This document shows, piece by piece, positions 26,360 to 39,368 of a stretch of DNA of 64,000 nucleotides. Within the stretch, counting starts at the first letter, position 1. Every line of letters starts with the position of its first letter. Source of the stretch: Enoplosus armatus (lineage: Eukaryota > Chordata > Actinopteri > Centrarchiformes > Enoplosidae). A program made the translations under genes and the position numbers. The stretch covers positions 1,240,001-1,304,000 of the forward strand of contig NC_092194.1 of the NCBI RefSeq assembly GCF_043641665.1, given 5' to 3'. Below the pieces are notes generated by a model that saw only the letters and a list, made by a program, of their open reading frames with translations, had not been told where the DNA came from and did not search any database.

Positions 26360-29035
26360 AGAGGACAGCAGAGCAGCTAATCCGTTATTCTTATCCGTGG
26401 GACGTCTCTTATTATAGGTTAGACTATTTCAAGAATACAGTCATCATGTATAGGACTCACCTTGCGGGTGACGTGACACACCCCCCCCCCCCCACACACA
26501 CACACACACTCACACACACACTCACACACACACACACAAACACAGCAGTGTTAGTCCCCTGATTTATCACTGACACCAGGGCTGTACCGCTGTACACACA
26601 CTACATCCTACCACACAGTAATAATGTGCAGCAGAATCTACTGGAGCTCAACAGTACAACAGGACCGATGATATGGTGTCCATCAGAATGGACTACTGCC
26701 TCTAAAAATGTGGTTCAAAATAGTCCGGACTTGTCAGGCTTCACAAAATGGAAGACCAAGAACCCAAGAGTCAACGACAAAGAGTAGCACAAGTGTGGGC
26801 TAGAGCTCAGTCTTAATCAGAGTCAAATACCAGGTGATCCGTCCACAAGGGCAAACAAATCCAAACGGGGGCTAGGCAAAAGGGGAATTCGTAGTCCAGC
26901 GGTAGTTCCTGAGGGGGGTTAGGAGTTCAGATGTAGCATTTGGGTCTTTTGTCAGACTCATACTTAGGTAGTGTCTTCAAAACCACGACATCATTTTTGC
27001 GCCGCGTGACATCAACGTGTGTCTATTGCTGACGTTGAATTGAGCCACCCTGGTTTGGGGCCCCTATGTGCCCCCCCCCCGAAGAGAAGTAGCCCTGCAA
27101 AGGTGCTGGAAGGTTGGGCTTGAGTATTCCGGATGGTAGTGTCTCTGTGAGGCCCCTGTATAAGTTTGTGGAGCTCAACTCAGAGTTGAGTATATACGTT
27201 GAGAAAGTGGTCTTAAATGACCGTCTGAACTCTGGGGTCAAATTTAGGTCACTTCCTGTTGCGTTAGACAGACATGTCATGGGTCCTAGTGCTCAGTTAG
27301 GCCTCAGCTTTACGGCCAAAGTGACCGCAAATTGAGCAAGTCATAAGCATCTGGAGACACGGGACCAAGCGCTCTACAGCGGTTGGTCATGATCGGACCC
27401 CATATGTTACAAACCTCTGCAGCTCAAGCTTGTCAGCATTGAAATATGAATATTTCTACTTTCCATCGTCATTGGTAAGAGTATATGAAAATGTGTCTGT
27501 TCTCTTCAGATCTTTTTTTACATAGGAGACACCTAAAAGTAGTTGATGGGTGTTCACGATTAGACCTCACATGCACAAGCCTGTGAACACTCAAATATGA
27601 ACCTTTCGGGCCTTCCAACCATCATCATTGGCAAGAATACATGAAAAGGTGTATTATACAGTAGTTGTGCAGCACCCAGAGGAATTGAGAAATACACCCA
27701 GTAATCTTTCAATATGAACACCCCAGTAAAATACAAAATCCCCCACAATTCATTCTTTCCGGTGCCTGCCAAATAAACATTTCAGTGATCTCGTTTTATT
27801 GTGTTCTTTGCGCCGTCTTGCTCAGTCCGTACTTCTTAGTGTCCAAGGACCTCCACTGCCTTCTCCTTTTCTTTGAGGGGCTCCTCCTGGATCTTTGCTA
27901 CCTCTCGCTTTGTCCTTCTTCACCCCTCGTCTGACAGCCACTCCCGGGAAACGCTGCTTCCCCCCCGTGGGTCCTTTTTTATTAAAAGAAAATAAGGATT
28001 GGTGACAAATTGCTCGGCATTGATACGGTCAATCATGTTTACCTGAGGTGATCATCTGTGCAGACGGGGATCCGACCTGCTTTTTTGCTGTTATAGCCTA
28101 AAATCATATATATACACACACAACTTTACTCGACAGGTCGCTATCACTGTATTTCGTCGTAACTGTTTGTTTCCAATCACCAGATATCGGCGTGTTGACT
28201 TCAAAGTGGCTTGACCGATGAAAAACACGCCTCTTCACCGGGTTGATTTTGTCAAACACAGCATTTTCTGAACGACAGCGGGAAAAACAAATGCAAACGA
28301 GAGCTCAAACGCATATTGGAGTTCATGTAGCTTCATCTAGCTGTAATTTTTATTTTATTTTTTTTAGGATTGTTCAATTGGAGTGCTCTCACATCAGGAG
28401 GGACTCTCTTCTGCAGTCGTGTCCTTCTGTGAGGAAAAAAAGGTCAGAGAATTGTTGAAGCCTTCTAGAGATCACTTGCTTCAAAAGAACGCTTAATATT
28501 ATATTTTTTTGGGGGGGGGGGGTTTGACATGGCCCTTTTTATTGTAAAAATTGGACCCAGTTTCTCAGTAGAAGTCCCTTTATTGACCTTTACTGGAAAA
28601 GAAATTGTTTAACCACGTATGAGTTACAGTTTTACTTCAGTTGTACTTCCTGCGGGTGTCTTGAGAGTCACAAGATCCAGTGTGACAGTGGCTTTAGTCC
28701 GTTGTAGGACTCGGGATGGGGCTCATAACATAAATGTAAGAAAAAAGAAAAAAAAAAGATATATGAACCAGCTTTGTATTGACATGTATTGTTTACGAAT
28801 ACACAGAACTAACAAGGATGGACTACTTCAACCTCCAATTAGCAGGTTTTCTTCTGCTGAGGTGTTAAAAATGATAAGTGTTTATTCATTTATTATCGGC
28901 TGTGGGGATTTATTAGCCATTTTAGAACAGGGGGTTAGGACTGGTCTTTTAAATGAGCCTCCACCATCATTAGATTCACGACAAGCTTCTGCTACTCCTC
29001 GTGACCTTGCTAAAAAAAAAAAAAAAAGCTCTTCC

Positions 29036-29531
29036 CACCCTCTCCAGATGAGCCCACCATCTGTTTCCGGGAAAGGATAAAGACACATTTTGCTCAATTT
29101 GGGTCGAAAGATTCTTGTACGTGTGGAAGCACTGAAAACTGGTGACAGCTCTCACCTGTCTTCGCAGGACGGGGCGGGGGCGGGGCACCCCAAAACCCCC
29201 GCCGATCGTGCGTGTCCCATCCTCTCCAGATGAGCTCTCCATCTGTTTTTGGAAAAGCGAAAGGAAGATCAAAAGATTCGTCACAATTGATGATCACAAA
29301 TGATCCAAAACGTGCCCTTCCTTCGTACCGCATCATTTCATTCAGTGTGGTTTCCGCATCACCCACGCCCTCCTCTTCAGGTGAGCTCACCATCTGCGTC
29401 ATAGAGATCGAATCACGACACTTCACCTGTGGGCAGGGGCGGAGCTAGACTCTCAGCTTCCCCTCTCGGAGGGGGGGGGGGGGGGGGGGGGTGGGGGGGG
29501 GGGGGGGGCGGAGCTAGACTCTCAAGGGGCC
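29036..29531. repeat. Diverged tandem repeat with G-rich core
   Basis: CTCTCCAGATGAGC followed by CCATCTGTTT and an A-rich stretch occurs at 29036-29077 and 29217-29262. A weaker copy is at 29371-29401. GGCGGAGCTAGACTCTC occurs twice (about 29437 and 29508) around the long interrupted G run. Units are about 150-180 bp apart. No function is evident. Confidence 0.6.
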
Positions 29532-30326
29532 CTTCCGATAAAGAGTCATTTTAAAATTCAAAACTGATCTATATAACAGCTGATGTGACCTAAAGGGCTG
29601 GAATCCCCTCAGTCTTCTTTTCTTTTTTTCCCCCCTTTGTCAGTCAGTGTGCATTGAGGTGAAAATGAGTTTTTTAGCCTGGCAGGCTTGTGAACGCCAC
29701 AATTTCGAGTCTCCAAATCCCCCACAAACCGCAAGACTGGCAGTGAAGAGTGACAGGGTGAGGGAGAGAGCGATGACGCGCAGGTTGACCCCCCCCCCCC
29801 CCCCCCCCCCGATTGTTTGCTGGTGCTCGTTTTTTTTTTGTCTCTTAAGTGTCTGACAACATTATAGAAAAGAATTGCGACAGTGTGAGTAAGTTTTGTA
29901 ACCCAGAAACAGCTGTTGCAATCTCTCTGGTGATTGTTAAAATCGATCCTTCACAGCGTGAAGGGAGGCCCATTTAAATACTACTAATTCAAGTACATCC
30001 ACAACGCCACAGGGGGGCGACACAGTGCCGACGTTTTCAGAACCCAAATTTTAGTTAATAAATATACAAATTGTGAAATGTTTCGCTCCCCTGTTTGTTG
30101 TCCCGGCTCAGCCTGCTGTAGTTTAGTGGTGTCCGTTTTTGTGTTCCGCCGTCCTCCGAGGAACAAAATCACCTTAACAGGTAAACAAACTTTTATGGTC
30201 CTTCTCCTTCATGATACAATCGTCATTTTTGCGCCGGTTTTATAATTGTAACTGTGAGTGAGGTGGCTGTTAACAGTTCTTGACTATTCGTAGTAACATG
30301 GTAGCTCAGCAGGGGGGGCCCCCTAC

Positions 30327-30597
30327 CTATCAGGGGCCCTGGGGGCATGGGTTCTCTGTCCTCACTTTCATCCTCCGCAGAGGAGATCTTCTCTCTCTTT
30401 TTCCTTTTCTTTGCCGCGTATGTCGAAATTGCCTGGAGCGTGACCTCTGCTGGGTCATCCGCTGTGCAAAGCCATCGGTAAAATAAATACAAGTTGATGG
30501 ATACTACAACATAAATAGGTTTGGCTGCTGTGTTGGCATCATGACACATAAATGTCGCCACTCTCTGGTAGGTTTTATGTCCCAGTTGCCGCTTGGC
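30327..30597 (-). other. Orphan exon-like open frame
   Basis: On the minus strand, 271 nt stay open from a CCTCCAG acceptor-like site (ends at 30598) to an ATAG|gtaggg donor-like site (30326). The peptide starts AKRQLGHKTYQRVATFMCHD and ends in a basic then acidic stretch (KKRKKREK, SSAEDESEDREP). It does not look like a simple repeat, and I do not recognise the family. No partner exon was found within a few kb on the minus strand. It could be an exon of an unknown gene, a transposon-borne exon, or chance. Confidence 0.3.
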
Positions 30598-33500
30598 CTG
30601 GAGGAATAAATCATGTAAAAAAAATTTAAAACATGCAAGACTAAAATGCATGCAACTTTTCAAGTGTGTTCAGTGTGTTCTGACTTGTGTTTTGAGTTAT
30701 GTAATGTGCGTAGATGTGAGCGTTATTCAGTTTGGGGTGAACATATGCCGACCCGTAAAATCATAGACGCATACAATTTTACCACATTTCCACATTAAGA
30801 GACCCAGAGAAGCTCATTTGGTGGAAGCCCACACAGCAGGAAGATGAGCCCCTGATAACTGCACTCCACCAAGGCTGGGGAGGGTCTGGAAAAACGAGAA
30901 AGTAACGAGAGCGACGTTATATAGCCTGCGTGTATTTTAGGCTATCGTGAGATTGCATTAAGGTCAGCGAGCTGGCTGCAACTTAGCTATGGCTGCATGG
31001 ATCTAGCGTCGGTTGCTTCGTAGCGTTAGCTGACAGCTATATATATATATATGCATGTATAGCCTTATTCTGTTTTGGCAACAGGATGCTGACTGCCGTG
31101 CGCTTTCTGAAAACCGTATGGAACCTTTTTAAAGGAAACGCAAGTGTGCTTGCTCCGTTCGTGGATTTCTTTCACCTCCGCGAAACCTGACCCGAGAAAC
31201 AACCAAATAAATGGCCAAAAAAAAAAAAAAAAAAAGTCCAGGCTGCTCAGCTCCACTAAAACTGGATCCACTTAGCTCGTCAGATCTTGGACAGGACAGC
31301 CACGGAGTAGGACAGAGCGAGGGCCCCGGCTCTTCAAATGAGTGACAGGTAATGGACCCAAAGCTGTCCATAATTCAACCTGATCCAAGAGGCTGCCGTC
31401 CTTTGGGGCGTGCACAAGTATGCACAGCCGCAGAGTAAATAAATCAGGTCTCCGTTTCAACAAGTCATGCCCCGCTGGGTGCAAAACGAATATTCAGACT
31501 CGCCTGATTGCAGCTGGAGAGCCAATCAGCATCGCAAAAAAAAAAGAAAAGACAATTACAAAATGTAAATACTGGACACACTGTGTGTGAGTGTGTGAGT
31601 GTGTGGATGAAAAAGCAAATTCAGTGGCTGATGCCTTTTTTTTTTCCGTCAGATAACACTGACATCAAGTGGCCGGTTGTAGGAATTTCACCATGTAGGA
31701 GCTAAACTGCCTCCTGTAGTCAGAGAACTGGCTCACTGGGAGTCGTGGTGGTGTTTTTAGAATGCCCCCAGCCAGCAGGGGGGTGGGGGGGGGGCACTCA
31801 AAGTGTTTTTAACTGAAGAGACAGAGCAACAGAAAAGCAACATGCTCCGCCGTCTTTGATACTTTTTTGTCCGCTGACCAGATGTGGGACGAGGGATCCA
31901 GTTCATCTCTGACGACCGTTTCATTGTAAATAATTTACAGTGACTGGATGATCATTAAATGTAATTTAATTTTTAATTTTTATTTTTTTTTTTACTTCAT
32001 CACAGTAAATCAAGTGCAAAATGTAAATAAGCGTATTTAAACGACACGATTCAAGTGTATTTTTGGTCCCTTTCGAAGTTTTTATGACATTTTGATCCCG
32101 AATCCGGATTTTGTTGGATGGAAGTGATCCCAATCCTACTAAAAATAAAAAAGTTTTGAACGACACAAACTGAGGGGATTTTACCCAGATTAAAAACAGG
32201 ATTTGAGCTGAATCCAGACTTCCTTTTTTGAACGAACCCCTTTTCAAGATTCGATCCGATCCGACAGCCGTAAATTTGACCAACTGGCCCGCAGCATGTT
32301 ATCAATTACAGGTAGTAGGTTTGTGAACAACTATTTTTCAGCCATAGAGGCCACTTCCCTGCAAAAGTGCAAGAGGCCGACAGAGAAAAGTCCACATGCA
32401 GTTCATAGTTGTCATATCTTCATTGCGGTTCGCGCTGCTGGCAACCATTCAGCGCAAACAAAGGCAGCAGCAGTCAGTTCGGGGAATTCTCATGCACATG
32501 AGAACAGAGAGAACAGCCATCGATTACTGGCAAGATAACACACTTGCAGTGTTAATGTTGATGTAACGGGCTTCACATAAACGCGCTGAAAGAAAAAGGC
32601 ACGGGGGAAAAGAAATGTCGTCAAGTCGTCGAGACCTGTTCCCAAAGTTGTTCAAGTCGAGTTGAGTTTGTCAGCACGTGTTTTCTTAAGTTTTTCCAGG
32701 ACCCTTTTTTTTTTTTTTTTTACCTGCGAGCGCTGTCCTGGAGTCAGTTCCGCATGAAACAAACACAACAAGGGCTGAATATGCTTGATGTATTCATGTT
32801 TTATGTACCTTTTTTTTTTTTTTATGTTTTATGCTAGTCCGCGCGCCTAAATCTCTACTGGCCGCAAGACACATTTCCCCTCAGGGACAGTAAAGCTCAA
32901 GTTGGGGAGGCATGCAAGTTCCCAAGAGATTTTTGTAAAAGCACCAGGAACTGGCTGAAGCCATTGCCACCTTTAAAATCTAACAAACAGAATCATTTCT
33001 GTATAGTTTCAGGAAGACGAAAGCTGCACGAAGGAAGGGAGAGCACCATTACTGGCAGCAGGTGGAAAATATAAGATAAGGGGAAACAAAGGTCTCTAGG
33101 TCATTAGCCAGAAATTTTTTTTAAGTAAGACTTTTCTCCTTTATTCCTTTACTTAACTCAGCCCCCTCCAAACCCTTTCCCCCCCCCCCCACTCTGAAAT
33201 TACTTTCATTCAGACATCCTTGGACAAATAAAAGTAAAAAAAAAAAATCGGCAACTATTTTGATAAACTGATTGTTTCGGTCTTTTTTTTTTTTTTTCTC
33301 AAGGAAATAAGTGACAAATATATTGAAATACGAATACAAATATTGTCGTACACTGAATATATTTCGGTTTTGGACTGTTGGCCAAACAAAACAAAGGCAT
33401 TTGAAGATGTCACCGTGGGCTCCGGGAAAGTTGCATGTTTTGACAATTTTTCATGAAAAGAATTGTTAATCGCTGCCCTAATATAGAATATAAGGTAGTT

Positions 33501-34741
33501 GCCCCCACCGGGTGGTAGGAGTGTGGATCTCTGCAGGAACCGGGAGGGTTATGAGTGAGGAGGAAAAGTTTTTCCAGCTGAGGAAGACCACATCGTGATA
33601 AAGAAATCAGGATGACATTATGATTCTCTATTATACACTTCAGTTGCCTTCGTCTTCTTTAACATGTGTTTCTTTCTGGGCAATCTGTGGTTTTATTAAA
33701 GAATACGTATGTATGAATAATATATATGCAAGTGTGAACGGACTTCACAGGGAAGTAGGAGACACCTTGCGCTCAGCAGGAAGTGAACAACGTTTGCATA
33801 TTCATATTCATAGATTCTGGAGTTTTTAAATGAGCGAGAAGGAGTAGCTGCAGCTTTTAAGGATTTTAATGAGGAAATTCTACTTTTTTTTGTGTGTGTG
33901 TGTGTGTGTGTGTGGAAAAAAACATGCCTGACACACATTATTGTTCCAAGCAGACTATTTGAATACGTGTAAGAAGAAGTAAAAAGAAGAGTTCATTTTC
34001 TTTCTTTCTAAGAGAAAATGAACAAATCAGTACAGATTCCAACTATGGATTTTTTTTTTTTTCTTGGCTTTTAAAAGTCATCTTGATTCAATAGTAGCAG
34101 TATTACAGTCAATTCGTTTTAATTTGGGAAGTGGGCAGCGGCAATGATTGGGGGCTGGGGGGTGGACGGGTAGGAGGAGGCTCGACTGAAAAAGAACAAA
34201 ATGGATGAACGTAAACGAGCTGTTTCCCCATGTTTCTGGTCCTTTATGCTAAGCTAAGCTGAGCAGCTGGCTGGCTGCTGGCGTCAAGTGGTATCCCACC
34301 AAGAGATGATGAGAAGGCGTGTCGAAAACACTATTCCTTAAAGTGAATGTGGCTGTTATGTGGTAGGCCCCACAGTAAGTACATAAGTATGAGGGAGAGT
34401 TTCTAACACTTGGGTAATGACCCTAAGTGGACTCTTCCTTATTTACCGTATGTACAGGGTGATGTTTCTACCTATATTCTAAGGCAACACAAAGGTAAAT
34501 GATTTTAAATCTCCTTCCACTCCACCAGAAAGAAGAAAAAGGTCGGGATGCTCCCAGTCCTCATCACCTGTCGGACAACTTTGCTCAGCTCTGTAAACAA
34601 AGGAAATAAGAGCGTTGAATCTCCGCTTCCTCTAAACAAGTGTCTGACTTGTAACAACAACAGAAAAATGCTAAAACGCTGGCACACAGACCTGCCAGAA
34701 CTGGAGTTTCATGTTCTCTCTGTCAACTGGTCAAAGCAGAT

Positions 34742-34790
34742 TTTGTTGTGATTTGGCGCCATATAAATAAAGTTGAACTGAATGGAGTTG
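34742..34790 (+). mobile_element. L2-like LINE 3' tail fragment
   Basis: TTGTGATTTGGCGCCATATA then AATAAAGTTGAACTGAA is the last ~50 bp of the L2-like family, here on the plus strand. Confidence 0.75.
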
Positions 34791-35143
34791 AAAAAGGAGA
34801 AGTTCAACGCAGGAACCTGTACGAGGTGATGAGCTCCAGCTGTCTCATAATCTACGACAACACCAGTTTTTTTTTTTTATTATCAGGATGTTTGGTTACA
34901 TTTGGTTTAGGACAAGAGGCGGCACCTGTGCGACTGGATGCTTTCCACATTCCACACTTCAGAGTAAACGCCTTAAAAACATGCTGCACTTCCTTGTGCT
35001 AAGAAAAAATTCCAGTCCAGCAGAGAGAGAGAGAGGGAGAGAGGGAGAGAGAGGGAACGCCCATGTGGAGGTAAGACTGACGAAAAAAAAAGGTGCCTAG
35101 AGTGACATGACACACATCACCAGGATCCTTTTGGCTTCTCAAC

Positions 35144-37862
35144 ATGGCATACTATCAAGGTAAGAGTCAGGTGTTGAGCGAATGACTCATTTTCATTTTA
35201 TGTTAAGAGAGTCATTTATATTGCATATTATATTTATTCCTCTGGATATACTTTTTGATTCATTCTGGGTTTTTTTTTTCCCCAGCATAGTTCATGTGAG
35301 TTAAAAACGGTTCAAGTATGGCCTTAATTCACACCATTTATCTGATTTTTTTCTTTATTAGTGTGTCATTCACAGTGTTGGGCGGTGCCTACTTGGCAAC
35401 ACGTTGCAGTGTAGGTTTTTGTTTTTTTGTAACATATGTTGCAATGTGTGCAGGCCATATGGCGTGTAAAGGATTCAAATTTGAAATTCGGTTATTGCAG
35501 CTACAGTACAGCGCTAACACTCACCGGTAGTTTGATGGACTACCGATTGATTAGACTGGTCTGGGGACGTGGTAGCTTTGTGCAGGGGCTGCGGTGGGGT
35601 CAAAGAAGATCATTTTCCGCCGTGGTGACTCCAAAGCTGTCATATTAACACGTTATGTCCTTTTATCTGGTGATCCCAATTTCAGGCAGTTAGTGAGTCA
35701 GAATGTTTCGTCTCATCAAATTACACCGTGGCTTTTGGGGAGCCCTATGTTTTTTTCAGGGGGTGGGAAGGTACTGTACACATGAATGCGCCCACCAACA
35801 TGCAGAAATATATATATTTTTTTTTCAGTTCATACAGTGAATATTTAGCCTGGGACAACAAAGAAACAGAAAGATTATTCACCGTTTATTTCAGGAACCT
35901 AAATATGGTTTTCTGTAAACCATTGTGGAGCAGTTTACTGAAGCAGAGCAGGGTTATATAAAGCTACACAGCTAATCGGCAATGACGACTTAATCTGGCA
36001 CCAAAGTAGAAACTCAACGCAGGCGTCCCACCGGAGGGAGCTCGGAGTAGAGCCCCCTGCTCCTTCGCGTCGAAAGGAGCCAGTCGAGGTGGTTCGGGGC
36101 ATCTGGTCAGGATGGGCTCCTGGGACCCTTCCTTTCCAACTGGTTTGGAGCCTCCTGGGGTAGACCACAGAACACGCTGGAGGGATTACACATCTCATCT
36201 GGCCTGGGAACACCTTGGGGATCCCCCAGGAGGAGCTGGAAAACGTTGCTGGGGAGGGGGACGTCTGGACTACCTTGCTTAGCCTGCTGCCAAGCGGAAG
36301 AAAATGGAATAGAAGGTTATTTGTGATTCAAATGCCTTGAGTACACTGTTGTGCTGTGAGGATAGATGTTCAAATCATTCTTTTAATGTGGGCTTGATGT
36401 TTGAATAACAAACATATTTTTATTAGATCACTAATAGACCAAGAGAGTGGATCACACCAACTACTGTTGGTTCAACAAATTCCCAAGAAAGGTTCAAGAC
36501 TTTTCTGTTCCCCACTGCATTTTATTACATACAAGTTTGGACTACTTCTTCATATTTTTGCACTGCGCTGTGGCTACACTTTGAATTCCACTGTTTAATC
36601 TGCCTTAAGCCATGAGTCGAGAGACTTATTTGGCTTGTTGGACAGCAGAGCATTTCCAAACCAGTCGGATAACATCAAAAATGCATCGTCATCAAGCTAA
36701 ACAAAAGCTGTTTTTTCCTTGTAACCTGACTGTCGGCTTGAAGTGGTACCGTCTCGTGAGAGGTGACTCTTATCTTTCATTTTCAAGAATGTAGTCAGCT
36801 GAGACATGTTTTTTTCTCTCCATCTGGAGTCTGCACACAGCAGCTGTTTGACAACGCAGCACTGTATGATGAACGGTGTATCTCTCTCCAACAGGGTTCG
36901 GAGGTGCCACGGATCCAAATGAAAGGAGGGTCGTTCTAGTCGGGAAGACCGGAGTGGGCAAGAGCGCCGCGGGAAACACCATCCTGGGGAGAGAAGCGTT
37001 CGAGTCGGAGCTGTCTCCTACTTCCCAGACGTCCGAATGCCAGAAAGCCAAGGGGGACATTGGTGGTCGAAAGGTCGCTGTCATCGACACTCCGGGGCTG
37101 TTTGATACCAATTTCACTCAAGAAGAAGTGTTGAAGAGGATCAAGTTCTGCATCTCCCTGTCTGCCCCCGGTCCTCACGCCTTCCTGGTAGTTCTTCAGC
37201 TGGGCAGATTCACCCAGGAGGAGAGGGAAACCGTGAAGATGATCCAGACCACTTTTGGTGAAGATGCAGCAAAATACACAATGGTGTTGTTCACACATGG
37301 GGACCAGCTGAGGAAGCAAACCATTGAGGGCTACATTTCAGAGAGCCCTGACCTGCAAGCCACCATTCGGACATGCTACAATCGATACCATGTCTTTAAC
37401 AACGAAATCAAAGACCTTGAACAAACCAGTCAGCTCCTGGACAAAATTGACAAGATGACTATGGCTAACGGTGGAAGCCACTACACCAACGAAATGTTCG
37501 TGAGGGCGGAGGCAGCCATCCAGAAGGAGAAGCAGCGACTCCTGAAGGAGCTGCAGGCGCAGAGGCAGAGAGAGCTGGATGAACTGAGAGCCAAATGTGC
37601 GGAGGGTTCCTACCGTAGGGAGGAGAAGCGGCTGCATAGGAGATACGAGTATGAAGCCAGAGCCCGGGCCGAAAGATCGAATGAGTTTGTCGCTGCTCCG
37701 GTAATAGCTATCGCAGCGGCCTGCGGCGCCGCCGTCGGGGGCCTGCTCGGAGTTGCGGCAGGCCCAATCGGTTTGGCGGTCGGAGCTGCAGCCGGAGCAG
37801 CTGTTGGAGCTTCCGTCGGTGCTTTGTCAGTGAAACTCTCAGAGCATTGCCATGTGCAATAA
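35144..37862 (+). CDS. GIMAP-family GTPase with C-terminal Gly/Ala-rich hydrophobic region
   Basis: GTPase of the immunity-associated (AIG1/GIMAP) family, which binds GTP and acts at intracellular membranes of lymphoid and other cells. The CDS joins a 16-nt first coding exon (35144-35159, MAYYQ plus one base, donor gtaaga) to 36895-37862 (acceptor ctccaacag). The phases match and the product is 327 residues. Visible motifs: P-loop GKTGVGKS at residues 22-29, then AAGNTILG; G3 DTPG at 70-73; the GIMAP-specific block LSAPGPHAFLVVLQLGRFTQ; and G4-like THGD at 139-142. Residues about 210-270 are charged and probably coiled-coil. Residues about 270-315 are a Gly/Ala-rich hydrophobic zipper likely to insert in or contact membranes. 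A related gene follows at 39369. ATTAAA at 38095 may be the polyadenylation signal. The exact family member is not assigned. Confidence 0.92.
35990..36310 (+). mobile_element. LINE 3'-end fragment (family D) in GIMAP intron 1
   Basis: The + strand gives DHRTRWRDYTSHLAWEHLGD, followed by an AGGAGGAGCTGGA block. This is the degenerate C-terminus of a fish LINE pol (RPRTRWRDYISHLAWERLG pattern). It carries frameshifts and is non-functional. Confidence 0.65.
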
Positions 37863-39368
37863 GGACTGTAAAGTTAATGATGACGAAGAAAAATATAGTC
37901 CTCTACTCAAGTGTAATCTGCAATTGCTTCTCAGTAAACTCTTTGCACAAACTCTTTGCACTACAGATGACTAATGATCACTTTTTGTCAATAATTGAAA
38001 TATATATATATATATATAATATATACCTGAAATAGGTAGCACGAATCAGCTTGTATTATGCTGCGTCTTGACTGTTTAATATTTGTGTAATATGATTAAA
38101 ATAATTCATGTATTTACCATGATGGATCGTGACTAAATGATTGCGCATGTACATGTGTAGCATTTAAATAACTGTGTATGAGGATTCTGCACGTTCATTG
38201 CTTGAATTGATTTACAAATATATGTTAGATAGGAGAAGCGAATGTTTCCAGGCTTTTGTAACTACAGACGACTCTCTCTTAAAGGATCCTCGAAAGACCA
38301 AAACCGATAACGCGCGGGTCCGTCTCTCAATGCGCTCTGACTTCCTGTCCGTGGCTCTCCGCTCCAAGCCCATTGGTTCCTACGAAATCTTTGAAAAACA
38401 GCTCACAAATATATTGTTTCATCTTTCAAAGAAAGACTCGTTTTTTTTTTTTAGCGAACTTGACTCAAACAGGAGGAAGCAGTGCATTTGTTTTCAGTGG
38501 CTGATTAATCCACGTTTGGTGCTCTAGTTAGTCTAGTATTTCTGGCAGCACGGTATATGTGGGTTTTTAAAATTGTATTATTATTATTCTGTATGTGGTG
38601 TGTTGCGACGGACCTACACTGATGTAAACAGTATGTTGAATAGAGCCTTGCTGTGCCAAAGGTTCTAGATTAAAGACTAAACTTAGAAAAATACCCTGCG
38701 AATACATTAGTTGCTATTTCTTTTACGACCACAGTTCAGAGGGAAATATTGTGCCTCTTACTTTTTATCTGGCAGCTGTAGTTACTGGTTAATTCATAGA
38801 TAGACTGAACTGCCTGTTAGAGCTCATTAATCAGTACTACTTCGGTAAGTGAGTTTCAGTTGTTGAAGTCAATTTTCATGCAAAAAAAAATGACTTGGAC
38901 GTTAAACATTAAAAACATTTCATGGACGCTTATTAAAGGTCAGTATTTGCTGCTTTAGCTGCATTTGGTTGCATTGGTTGGACAAAACAAGCATTGTGAA
39001 GATGGTGTTTTTGGGCTCTGGGAAATTGTGAAGGGTTTTTTTTTTATTTACAAACCAAACAATGAATTGATAAATCGAGAAAATAATCGGCAAGAATGAA
39101 AATGATCATTTATATAAGAGAGTTCAAATTAGCTCTGGCTCAATCAACTACAACAGCAAAATGCTAATAATCTAATAATGCCGCTTGTAACAGTGGGTTG
39201 CCGTCACGTACATAATTACTCCCACAGCTACAGCGGACATATAATGCTATGCTACTATGAAGGCCTTTCTATCGATAGTGAGTTCTGCTTTAAGGTTCAG
39301 TATTGTATACAGCGCAGCGGCAAAAGAACAGAAAGCTGAAAAGATGTTGCTGTGTTTTCTCTCGACAG

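Larger units (their letters stand above)
25746..34741. other. Intergenic, no gene recognised apart from listed items
   Basis: Contains several homopolymers (C30 at 26330-26359, interrupted G run at 29470-29509, C22 at 29789-29810), CA repeats (26493-26539), a TG repeat (33890-33914), a diverged repeat at 29036-29531, and an exon-like minus-strand frame at 30327-30597. Nothing else codes convincingly. Confidence 0.5.

Noticed and set aside
28619..29080. 153-codon frame with polylysine
   Set aside because: The lysines come from A runs, and the rest has no resemblance to known proteins.
36876..36894. Start codon at 36876 for the first GIMAP gene
   Set aside because: It lies in the intron just before a clear acceptor. 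The spliced MAYYQ start joins in phase and is preferred.
36936..37637. Antisense frames over the GIMAP exon
   Set aside because: Mirror of the conserved GTPase coding sequence; no independent motifs.
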